Shown here: one piece after another, positions 50,483-61,786 of the stretch
How positions within the stretch are numbered: the first letter of the stretch is position 1
Layout: each line of letters starts with the position of its first letter
Notes under the pieces: generated by a model
Told to the model about the DNA's origin: nothing
The model's input: only the letters and a program-made list of their open reading frames with translations
The model's database searches: none
NCBI RefSeq assembly: GCF_017562075.2
Contig: NW_024427640.1
Coordinates: 53,037 to 117,036 of the forward strand
DNA length: 64,000 nt
Direction: 5' to 3'
DNA from: Anopheles merus
Taxonomy: Eukaryota; Arthropoda; Insecta; Diptera; Culicidae
Program-made: the position numbers and the translations under genes

Positions 50483-52207
50483 CATAGATTTATGCTGGTT
50501 GGACAACATAGAACATAATTTATGTTAAGAGCCTCCACAGCATAGATTTATGCTGTCTGGACAACATAGAGCATAATTTATGCTACAGAGCCTCCGCAGC
50601 ATAGATTTATGCTGTCTGGACAACATAGAGCATAAATTTTGCTACAGAGCCTCCGCAGCATAGATTTATGCTGTCTGGACACATAGAGCATAAATTTATG
50701 CTACAGAGCCTCCGCAACATAAATATGCTGTCTGGACAACATGAGCATAAATTTATGCTACAGAGCCTCCGCAGCATAGATTTATGCTGTCTACAACATA
50801 GAGCATAAATTTATGCTACAGAGCCTTCGCAACATAGATTTTGCTGGTTGGACAACATAGACATAATTTTATGTACAGAGCCTCCACAGCATAGATTTAT
50901 GCTGTCTGGACAACATAGAGCATAAATTTATGCTACAGAGCCTCCGCAGCATAGATTTATGCTGTCTGGACAACATAGAGCATAAATTTATGCTACAGAG
51001 CCTCCGCAACATAGATTTATGCTGTCTGGACAACATAGAGCATAAATTTATGCTACAGAGCCTCCGCAACATAGATTTATGCTGTCTGGACAACATAGAG
51101 CATAAATTTATGCTACAGAGCCTCCGCAACATAGATTTATGCTGTCTGGACATTATAGAGCATAAATTTATGCTACAAAGCCTTTGCAACATAGATTTAT
51201 GCTGTCTGGACAACATAGAGCATAAATTTATGATACAGAGCCTCCGCAGCATAGATTTATGCTGTCTGGACAACATAGAGCATAAATTTATGCTACAGAG
51301 CCTCCGCAGCATAGATTTATGCTGTCTGGACAACATAGAGCATAAATTTATGCTACAGAGCCTCCGCAGCATAGATTTATGCTGTCTGGACTACGTATAG
51401 CATAAATTTATGCTACAGAGCCTCCGCAGCATAGATTTATGCTGTCTGGACAACATAGAGCATAAATTTATGCTACAGAGCCTCCGCAGCATAGATTTAT
51501 GCTGTCTGGACAACATAGAGCATAAATTTATGCTACAGAGCCTCCGCAGCATAGATTTATGCTGTCTGGACAACATAGAGCATAATTTATGCTACAGAGC
51601 CTCCGCAGCATAGATTTATGCTGTCTGGACAACATAGAGCATAAATTTATGCTACAGAGCCTCCGCAACATAGATTTATGCTGTCTGGACAACATAGAGC
51701 ATAAATTTATGCTACAGAGCCTCCGCAACATAGATTTATGCTGTCTGGACAACATAGAGCATAAATTTATGCTACAGAGCCTCCGCAACATAGATTTATG
51801 CTGTCTGGACAACATAGACATAAATTTATGTTACAGAGCCTCCGCAACATAAATATATGCTGTCTGGACAACATAGAGCATAAATTTATGCTACAGAGCC
51901 TCCGCAGCATAGATTTATGCTGTCTGGACAACAAAGAGCATAAATTTATGCTACAGAGCCTCCGCAGCATAGATTTATGCTGTCTGGACAACATAGAGCA
52001 AAAATTTATGCTACAGAGCCTCCGCAACATAGATTTATGCTGTCTGGACAACATAGAGCATAAATTTATGCTACAGAGCCTCCGCAGCATAGATTTATGC
52101 TGTCTGGACAACATAGAGCATAAATTTATGCTACAGAGCCTCCGCAGCATAGATTTATGCTGTCTGGACAACATAGAGCAAAAATTTATGCTACAAATCC
52201 TTTGCAA
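50483..52207. repeat. Class T downstream tract 50.5-52.2 kb
   Basis: Decayed start with GG deletion (~50789), TTCGCAAC and GGTTGG. Then in-register monomers from 50930 with GACATTATAG (~51150), ATGATACAG (~51231), GACTACGTATAG (~51390), CATAAATATATG (~51850) and CAAAGAG (~51931). GTATGG is absent before the next module. Confidence 0.88.
51392..51397. other. TACGTA marker, copy 3
   Basis: Third occurrence of the GACTACGTATAG allele, followed by GCATAAATT as in copy 1. Confidence 0.85.
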
Positions 52208-52445
52208 CATAGATTTATGCTACAAAGCCTTTGCAACATAGATTTATGCTGGTTGGACAACATAGAACATAAATTTATGTAAAGAGCCTCCGCAACATAG
52301 ATTTATGCTGTCCTGGACAACATAGAGCATAAATTTATGCTACAGAGCCTCCGCAGCATAGATTTATGCTGTCTGGACAACATAGAGCATAAATTTATGC
52401 TACAAATCCTTTGCAACATAGATTTATGCTACAAAGCCTCCGCAA
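52208..52445. repeat. H module 16 (class C)
   Basis: T-type half-unit 52208-52236, GT variant (GTAAAG), GTCCTGG monomer with one extra base, C-type half-unit 52417-52445. Spacing is 209 bp. Confidence 0.86.
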
Positions 52446-54170
52446 CATAGATTTATGCTGGTTGGACAACATAGAACATAAATTTATGTTAAAGAGCATC
52501 CACAGCATAGATTTATGCTGTCTGGACAACATAGAGCATAAATTTATGCTACAGAGCCTCCGCAGCATAGATTTATGCTGTCTGGACAACATAGAGCATA
52601 AATTTATGCTACAGAGCCTCCGCAGCATAGATTTATGCTGTATGGACAACATAGAGCATAAATTTATGATACAGAGTCCCGCAGCATAGATTTATGCTGT
52701 CTGGACAACATAGAGCATAAATTTATGCTACAGAGCCTCCGCAACATAGATTTATGCTGTCTGGACAACATAGCGCCTAAATTTATGCTACAGAGCCTCC
52801 GCAGCATAGATTTGTGCTGTCTGGACAACATAGAGCATAAATTTATGCTACAAATCCTTTGCAACATAGATTTATGCTACAAAGCCTTTGCAACATAGAT
52901 TTATGCTGGTGGACAACATAGAACATAAATTTATGTTAAAGAGCCTCCACAGCATAGATTTATGCTGTCTGGACAACATAGAGCATAAATTTATGCTACA
53001 GAGCCTCCGCAGCATAGATTTATGCTGTCTGGACAACATAGAGCATAAATTTATGCTACAGAGCCTCCAAGCATAGATTTATGCTGTCTGGACAACATAG
53101 AGCATAAATTTATGTTACAGAGCCTCCGCAACATAGATTTATGCTGTCTGGACAACATAGAGCATAAATTTATGCTACAGAGCCTCCGCAGCATAGATTT
53201 GTGCTGTCTACAACATAGAGCATAAATTATGCTACAGAGCCTCGCAACATAGATTTTGCTGTTGGACAACATAGAGCATAAATTTATGTTAAAGAGCCTC
53301 CACAACATAGATTTATGCTGTCTGGACAACATAGAGCATAAATTTATGCTACAGAGCCTCCACAGCATAGATTTATGCTGTCTGGACAACATAGAGCATA
53401 AATTTATGCTACAGAGCCTCCGCAACATGATTTATGCTGTCTGGACAACATAGAGCATAAATTTATGCTACAGAGCCTCCGCAACATAGATTTATGCTGT
53501 CTGGACAACATAGAGCATAAATTTATGCTACAGAGCCTCCGCAGCATAGATTTATGCTGTCTGGACAACATAGAGCATAAATTTATGCTACAGAGCCTTC
53601 GCACATAGATTTATGCTGTCTGGACAACATAGAGCATAAATTTATGCTACAGAGCCTCCGCAGCATAGATTTATGCTGTCTGGACAAATAGAGCATAAAT
53701 TTATGCTACAGAGCCTCCGCAGCATAGATTTATGCTGTCTGGACAACATAGAGCATAAATTTATGCTACAGAGCCTCCGCAGCATAGATTTATGCTGTCT
53801 GGAAACATAGAGCATAAATTTATGCTACAAATCCTTTGCAACATAGATTTATGCTACAAAGCCTCCGCAACATAGATTTATGCTGTCTGGACAACATAGA
53901 GCATAAATTTATGCTACAGAGCCTCCGCAGCATAGATTTTATGCTGTCTGGACAACATAGAGCATAAATTTATGCTACAGAGCCTCCGCACATAGATTTA
54001 TGCTGTCTGGACAACATAGAGCATAAATTTATGCTACAGAGCCTCCGCAGCATAGATTTATGATGTATGGACAACATAGAGCATAAATTTATGATACAGA
54101 GCCTCCGCAGCATAGAATTATGCTGTCTGGACAACATAGAGCATAAATTTATGCTACAAATCCTTTGCAT
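52446..54170. repeat. Tract with half-units 52865 and 53842
   Basis: P marker with ATGATACAG (~52641), GAGTCCCGC, CATAGCGCCTAAA (~52769), T-type half-unit 52865-52893 (448 bp after 52417). The GG deletion follows 341 bp later (~53206). C-type half-unit 53842-53870, TGATGTATGG (~54061) with ATGATACAG, and GAATTATG lead to module 17. Confidence 0.86.
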
Positions 54171-54403
54171 TATAGATTTATGCTACAAAGCCTTTGCAAC
54201 ATAGATTTATGCTGGTTGGACAACATAGAACATAATTTATGTTAAGAGCCTCCGCAGCATAGATTTTGCTGCTGGACAACATAGAGCATAAATTTATGCT
54301 ACAGAGCCTCCGCAGCATAGATTTATGCTGTCTGGACAACATAGAGCATAAATTTATGCTACAAATCCTTTGCAACATAGATTTATGCTACAAAGCCTTG
54401 CAA
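54171..54403. repeat. H module 17 (class T)
   Basis: First half-unit 54171-54199 follows GCATTATAG; second (54376-54403) reads CCTTGCAA, a T type with one base lost. Spacing is 205 bp. Confidence 0.83.
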
Positions 54404-56135
54404 CATAGATTTATGCTGGTTGGACAACATAGAACATAAATTTATGTTAAAGAGCATCCACAGCATAGATTTATGCTGTCTGGACAACATAGAGCATAAA
54501 TTTATGCTACAGAGCCTCCGCAGCATAGATTTATGCTGTCTGGACAACATAGAGCATAAATTTATGCTACAGAGCCTCCGCAGCATAGATTTATGCTGTC
54601 TGGACAACATAGAGCATAAATTTATGTTACAGAGCCTCCGCAACATAGATTATGCTGTCTGGACAACATGGAGCATAAATTTATGCTACAGAGCCTCCGC
54701 AGCATAGATTTGTGCTGTCTGGACAACATAGAGCATACATTTATGCTACAGAGCCTCCGCAACATAGATTTATGCTGGTTGGACAACATAGAACATAAAT
54801 TTATGTTAAAGAGCCTCCGCAACATAGATTTATGCTGTCTGGACAACATAGAGCATAAATTTATGCTACAGAGCCTCCACAGCATAGATTTATGCTGTCT
54901 GTACAACATAGAGCATAAATTTATGCTACAGAGCCTCCGCAACATAGATTTATGCTGTCTGGACAACATAGAGCATAAATTTATGCTACAGAGCCTCCGC
55001 AACATAGATTTATGCTGTCTGGACAACATAGAGCATAAATTTATGCTACAGAGCCTCCGCAACATAGATTTATGCTGTCTGGACAACATAGAGCATAAAT
55101 TTATGCTACAAAGCCTTTGCAACATAGATTTATGCTGTCTGGACAACATAGAGCATAAATTTATGCTACAGAGCCTCCGCAGCATAGATTTATGCTGTCT
55201 GGACAACATAGAGCATAAATTTATGCTACAGAGCCTCCGCAGCATAGATTTATGCTGTCTGGACAACATAGAGCATAAATTTATGCTACAGAGCCTCCGC
55301 AGCATAGATTTATGCTGTCTGGACAACATAGAGCATAAATTTATGCTACAGAGCCTCCGCAGCATAGATTTATGCTGTCTGGACAACATAGAGCATAAAT
55401 TTATGCTACAGAGCCTCCGCAGCATAGATTTGCTGTCTGGACAACATAGAGCATAAATTTATGCTACAGAGCCTCCGCAGCATAGATTTATGCTGTCTGG
55501 ACAACATAGAGCATAAATTTATGCTACAGAGCCTCCGCAGCATAGATTTATGCTGTCTGGACAACATAGAGCATAAATTTATGCTACAGAGCCTCCGCAA
55601 CATAGATTTATGCTGTCTGGACAACATAGAGCATAAATTTATGCTACAGAGCCTCCGCAACATAGATTTATGCTGTCTGGACAACATAGAGCATAAATTT
55701 ATGCTACAGAGCCTCCGCAACATAGATTTATGCTGTCTGGACAACATAGAGCATAATTTATGTTACAGAGCCTCCGCAACATAATTTATGCTGTCTGGAC
55801 AACATAGAGCATATTTATGCTACAGAGCCTCCGCAGCATAGATTTGTGCTGTCTGGACAACAAAGAGCATAAATTTATGCTACAGAGCCTTCGCAGCATA
55901 GATTTATACTGTCTGGACAACATGGAGCAAAATTTATGCTACAGAGCCTCCGCAACATAGATTTATGCTGTCTGGACAACATAGAGCATAAATTTATGCT
56001 ACAGAGCCTCCGCAGCATAGATTTATGCTGTATGGACAACATAGAGCATAAATTTATGATACAGAGCCTCCGCAGCATAGATTTATGCTGTCTGGAAAAC
56101 ATAGAGCAAAAATTAATGCTACAAATCCTTTGCAA
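54404..56135. repeat. Class T downstream tract 54.4-56.1 kb
   Basis: GCATCCACAGC, CATGGAGCATAAA (~54669), GTGCTG, CATACA (~54733), a GT variant without a preceding half-unit (~54775), CTGTACAAC (~54900). In-register monomers run to about 55430. TTCG, the entry marker (~55906-55932), the P marker (~56031) and GGAAAAC close the tract. Confidence 0.88.
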
Positions 56136-56373
56136 CATAGATTTATGCTACAAAGCCTTTGCAACATAGATTTATGCTGGTTGGACAACATAGAACATAA
56201 ATTTATGTTAAAGAGCCTCCGCAACATAGATTTATGCTGTCTGGACAACATAGAGCATAAATTTATGCTACAGAGCCTCCGCAGCATAGATTTATGCTGT
56301 CTGGACAACATAGAGCATAAATTTATGCTACAAATCCTTTGCAACATAGATTTATGCTACAAAGCCTCCGCAA
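56136..56373. repeat. H module 18 (class C)
   Basis: T-type half-unit 56136-56164, GT variant with GTTAAAG, two monomers, C-type half-unit 56345-56373. Spacing is 209 bp. GGAAAAC precedes it, a class T trait, but the GCATTATAG junction is absent. Confidence 0.85.
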
Positions 56374-58997
56374 CATAGATTTATGCTGGTTGGACAACAT
56401 AGAACATAAATTTATGTTAAAGAGCCTCCACAGCATAGATTTATGCTGTCTGGACAACATAGAGCATAAATTTATGCTACAGAGCCTCCGCAGCATAGAT
56501 TTATGCTGTCTGGACAACATAGAGCATAAATTTATGCTACAGAGCCTCCGCAGCATAGATTTATGCTGTCTGGACAACATAGAGCATAAATTTATGCTAC
56601 AGAGCCTCCGCAGCATAGATTTATGCTGTCTGGACAACATAGAGCATAAATTTATGCTACAGAGCCTCCGCAACATAGATTTATGCTGTCTGGACAACAT
56701 AGAGCATAATTTATGCTACAGAGCCTCCGCAGCATAGATTTATGCTGTCTGGACAACATAGAGCATAAATTTATGCTACAAATCCTTTGCAACATAGATT
56801 TATGCTACAAAGCCTTTGCAACATAGATTTATGCTGGTTGGACAACATAGAACATAAATTTATGTTACAGAGCCTCCGCAGCATAGATTTATGCTGTCTG
56901 GACAACATAGAGCATAAATTTATGCTACAGAGCCTCCGCAGCATAGATTTATGCTGTCTGGACAACATAGAGCATAAATTTATGCTACAGAGCCTCCAAG
57001 CATAGATTTATGCTGTCTGGACAACATAGAGCATAAATTTATGCTACAGAGCCTCCGCAACATAGATTTATGCTGTCTGGACAACATAGAGCATAAATTT
57101 ATGCTACAGAGCCTCCGCAGCATAGATTTATGCTGTCTGGACAACATAGAGCATAAATTTATGCTACAGAGCCTCCGCAACATAGATTTTGCTGTTGGAC
57201 AACATAGAGCATAATTTATGCTACAGAGCCTCCGCAACATAGATTTATGCTGTCTGGACAACATAGAGCATAAATTTATGCTACAGAGCCTCCGCAGCAT
57301 AGATTTATGCTGTCTGGACAACATAGAGCATAAATTTATGCTACAGAGCCTCCGCAACATAGATTTATGCTGTCTGGACAACATAGAGCATAAATTTATG
57401 CTACAGAGCCTCCGCAACATAGATTTATGCTGTCTGGACAACATAGAGCATAAATTTATGCTACAGAGCCTCCGCAACATAGATTTATGCTGTCTGGACA
57501 ACATAGAGCATAAATTTATGCTACAGAGCCTCCGCAACATAGATTTATGCTGTCTGGACAACATAGAGCATAAATTTATGCTACAGAGCCTCCGCAGCAT
57601 AGATTTATGCTGTCTGGACAACATAGAGCATAAATTTATGCTACAGAGCCTCCGCAGCATAGATTTATGCTGTCTGGACAACATAGAGCATAAATTTATG
57701 CTACAGAGCCTCCGCAGCATAGATTTATGCTGTCTGGACAACATAGAGCATAATTTTATGCTACAGAGCCTCCGCAGCATAGATTTATGCTGTCTGGACA
57801 ACATAGAGCATAAATTTATGCTACAGAGCCTCCGCAGCATAGATTTATGCTGTCTGGACAACATAGAGCATAAATTTATGCTACAGAGCCTCCGCAGCAT
57901 AGATTTATGCTGTCTGGACAACATAGAGCATAAATTTATGCTACAGAGCCTCCGCAGCATAGATTTATGCTGTCTGGACAACATAGAGCATAAATTTATG
58001 CTACAGAGCCTCCGCAGCATAGATTTATGCTGTCTGGACAACATAGAGCATAAATTTATGCTACAGAGCCTCCGCAGCATAGATTTATGCTGTCTGGACA
58101 ACATAGAGCATAAATTTATGCTACAGAGCCTCCGCAGCATAGATTTATGCTGTCTGGACAACATAGAGCATAAATTTATGCTACAGAGCCTCCGCACATA
58201 GATTTATGCTGTCTGGACAACATAGAGCATAAATTTATGCTACAGAGCCTCCGCAGCATAGATTTATGCTGTCTGGACAACATAGAGCATAAATTTATGC
58301 TACAGAGCCTCCGCAGCATAGATTTATGCTGTCTGGACAACATAGAGCATAAATTTATGCTACAGAGCCTCCGCAGCATAGATTTATGCTGTCTGGACAA
58401 CATAGAGCATAAATTTATGCTACAGAGCCTCCGCAGCATAGATTTATGCTGTCTGGACAACATAGAGCATAAATTTATGCTACAGAGCCTCCGCAACATA
58501 GATTTATGCTACAAAGGCTTTGCAACATAGATTTATGCTGTTGGACAACATAGACATAAATTTATGTTACAGAGCCTCCGCAGCATAGATTTATGCTGTC
58601 TGGACAACATAGAGCATAAATTTATGCTACAGAGCCTCCGCAGCATAGATTTATGCTGTCTGGACAACATAGAGCATAAATTTATGCTACAGAGCCTCCG
58701 CAGCATAGATTTATGCTGTCTGGACAAATAGAGCATAAATTTATGCTACAGAGCCTCGCAGCATAGATTTATGCTGTCTGGACAACATAGAGCAAATTTA
58801 TGCTACAGAGCCTCCGCAACATAGATTTATGCTGTCTGGACAACATAGAGCATAAATTTATGCTACAGAGCCTCCGCAGCATAGATTTATGCTGTCTGGA
58901 CAACATAGAGCATAAATTTATGCTACAGAGCCTCCGCAGCATAGATTTATGCTGTCTGGAAACATAGAGCATAAATTTATGCTACAAATCCTTTGCA
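56374..58997. repeat. Tract with half-units 56793 and 58497
   Basis: T-type half-unit 56793-56821 lies 448 bp after 56345. In-register monomers occupy 57220-58195, eleven of the last with G at base 59. A half-unit with AAAGGCTTTGC (58497-58525) is followed by indel-rich monomers (CAAATAGAGC, CCTCGCAGC, GCAAATTTA, GGAAACATAG). Confidence 0.87.
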
Positions 58998-59234
58998 CAT
59001 AGATTTATGCTACAAAGCCTTTGCAACATAGATTTATGCTGGTTGGACAACATAGAACATAAATTTATGTTAAAGAGCCTCCGCAACATAGATTTATGCT
59101 GCTTGACAACATAGAGCATAAATTTATGCTACAGAGCCTCCGCAGCATAGATTTATGCTGTCTGGACAACATAGAGCATAAATTTATGCTACAAATCCTT
59201 TTGCAACATAGATTTATGCTACAAGCCTCCGCAA
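58998..59234. repeat. H module 19 (class C)
   Basis: T-type half-unit 58998-59026, GT variant with GTTAAAG, a GCTTGAC monomer, C-type half-unit 59207-59234 with one base lost. Spacing is 209 bp. No P marker lies nearby. Confidence 0.82.
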
Positions 59235-61549
59235 CATAGATTATGCTGGTTGACAACATAGAACATAAATTTATTTAAAGAGCCTCCGCAACATAGATTT
59301 ATGCTGTCTGGACAACATAGAGCATAATTTATGCTACAGAGCCTCCGCAACATAGATTTATGCTGTACAAAGCCTTTGCAACATAGATTTATGCTGTTGG
59401 ACAACATAGAGCATAAATTTATGCTACAGAGCCTCCGCAGCATAGATTTATGCTGTCTGGACACATAGAGCATAAATTTATGCTACAGAGCCTCCGCAGC
59501 ATAGATTTATGCTGTCTGGACAACATAGAGCATAAATTTATGCTACAGAGCCTCCGCACATAGATTTGGCTGTCTGGACAACATAGAGCATAAATTTATG
59601 CTACAGAGCCTCCGCAGCATAGATTTATGCTGTCTGGACAACATAGAGCATAAATTTATGCTACAGAGCCTCCGCAGCATAGATTTATGCTGTCTGGACA
59701 ACATAGAGCATAAATTTATGCTACAGAGCCTCCGCACATAGATTTTGCTGTTGGACAACATAGAGCATAAATTTATGCTACAGAGCCTCCGCAGCATAGA
59801 TTTATGCTGTCTGGACAACATAGAGCATAAATTTATGCTACAGAGCCTCCCAGCATAGATTTATGCTGTCTGGACAACATAGAGCATAAATTTATGCTAC
59901 AGAGCCTCCGCAACATAGATTTATGCTGTCTGGACAACATAAGCATAAATTTATGCTACAGAGCCTCCGCAACATAGATTTATGCTGTCTGGACAACATA
60001 GAGCATAAATTTATGCTACAGAGCCTCCGCAACATAGATTTATGCTGTCTGGACAACATAGAGCATAATTTATGCTACAAAGCCTTGCAACATAGATTTA
60101 TGCTGTCTGGACAACATAGAGCATAAATTTATGCTACAGAGCCTCCGCAGCATAGATTTATGCTGTCTGGACAACATAGAGCATAAATTTTGCTACAGAG
60201 CCTCCGCAGCATAGATTTATGCTGTCTGGACAACATAGAGCATAAATTTATGCTACAGAGCCTCCGCAGCATAGATTTATGCTGTCTGGACAACATAGAG
60301 CATAAATTTGCTACAGAGCCTCCGCAGCATAGATTTATGCTGTCTGGACAACATAGAGCATAAATTTATGCTACAGAGCCTCCGCAGCATAGATTTATGC
60401 TGTCTGGACAACATAGAGCATAAATTTATGCTACAGAGCCTCCGCAGCATAGATTTATGCTGTCTGGACAACATAGAGCATAAATTTATGCTACAGAGCC
60501 TCCGCAGCATAGATTTATGCTGTCTGGACAACATAGAGCATAAATTTATGCTACAGAGCCTCCGCAACATAGATTTATGCTGTCTGGACAACATAGAGCA
60601 TAAATTTATGCTACAGAGCCTCCGCACATAGATTTATGCTGTCTGGACAACATAGAGCATAAATTTATGCTACAGAGCCTCCGCAACATAGATTTATGCT
60701 GTCTGGACAACATAGAGCATAAATTTATGCTACAGAGCCTCCGCACATAGATTTATGCTGTCTGGACAACATAGAGCATAAATTTATGCTACAGAGCCTC
60801 CGCAGCATAGATTTATGCTGTCTGGACAACATAGAGCATAAATTTATGCTACAGACCTCCGCAACATAGATTTATGCTGTCTGGACAACATAGAGCATAA
60901 TTTATGCTACAGAGCCTCCGCAACATAGATTTATGCTGTCTGGACAACATAGAGCATAAATTTATGCTACAGAGCCTCCGCAGCATAGATTTATGCTGTC
61001 TGGACAACATAGAGCATATTTATGCTACAGAGCCTCCGCAACATAGATTTATGCTACAAGCCTTTGCAACATAGATTTATGCTGGTGGACAACATAGAAC
61101 ATAAATTTATGTTAAAGAGCCCTCCGCAGCATAGATTTATGCTGTCTGGACAACATAGAGCATAAATTTATGCTACAGAGCCTCCGCAGCATAGATTTAT
61201 GCTGTCTGGACAACATAGAGCATAAATTTATGCTACAGAGCCTCCGCAGCATAGATTTGTGCTGTCTGGACAACATAGAGCATAAATTTATGCTACAGAG
61301 CCTCCGCAGCATAGATTTATACTGTCTGGACAACATAGAGCATAAATTTATGCTACAGAGCCTCCGCAACATAGATTTATGCTGTCTGGACAACATAGAG
61401 CATAAATTTATGCTACAGAGCCTCCGCAGCATAGATTTATGCTGTCTGGACAACATAGAGCATAAATTTATGCTACAGAGCCTCCGCAGCATAGATTTAT
61501 GCTGTCTGGACAACATAGAGCATAAATTTATGCTACAAATCCTTTGCAT
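59235..61549. repeat. Indel-rich tract 59.2-61.5 kb
   Basis: GTTGAC and TTTATTTAAAG in the GT variant, a half-unit with two extra bases (59351-59381, GCTGTACAAAGCC), and many small deletions: GATTTGGCTG, CCTCCCAGC, CATAAGCAT, AAATTTGCTAC, CAGACCTCC, CATATTTATG. In-register monomers remain at 60310-60600 and 61140-61540. A half-unit lies at 61042-61069. Confidence 0.86.
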
Positions 61550-61786
61550 TATAGATTTATGCTACAACAGCCTTTGCAACATAGATTTATGCTGGTTGGA
61601 CAACATAGAACATAAATTTATGTTAAGAGCCTCCGCAACATAGATTTTTGCTGCCTGGACAACATAGAGCATAAATTTATGCTACAGAGCCTCCGCAGCA
61701 TAGATTTATGCTGTCTGGACAACATAGAGCATAAATTTATGCTACAAATCCTCCGCAACATAGATTTATGCTACAAACCTTTGCAA
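61550..61786. repeat. H module 20 (class T)
   Basis: First half-unit follows GCATTATAG and reads ACAACAGCC; second (61759-61786) reads ACAAACCTTTGC. A GATTTTTGCTGCC monomer lies between, as in modules 6 and 8. Spacing is 209 bp. Confidence 0.82.
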
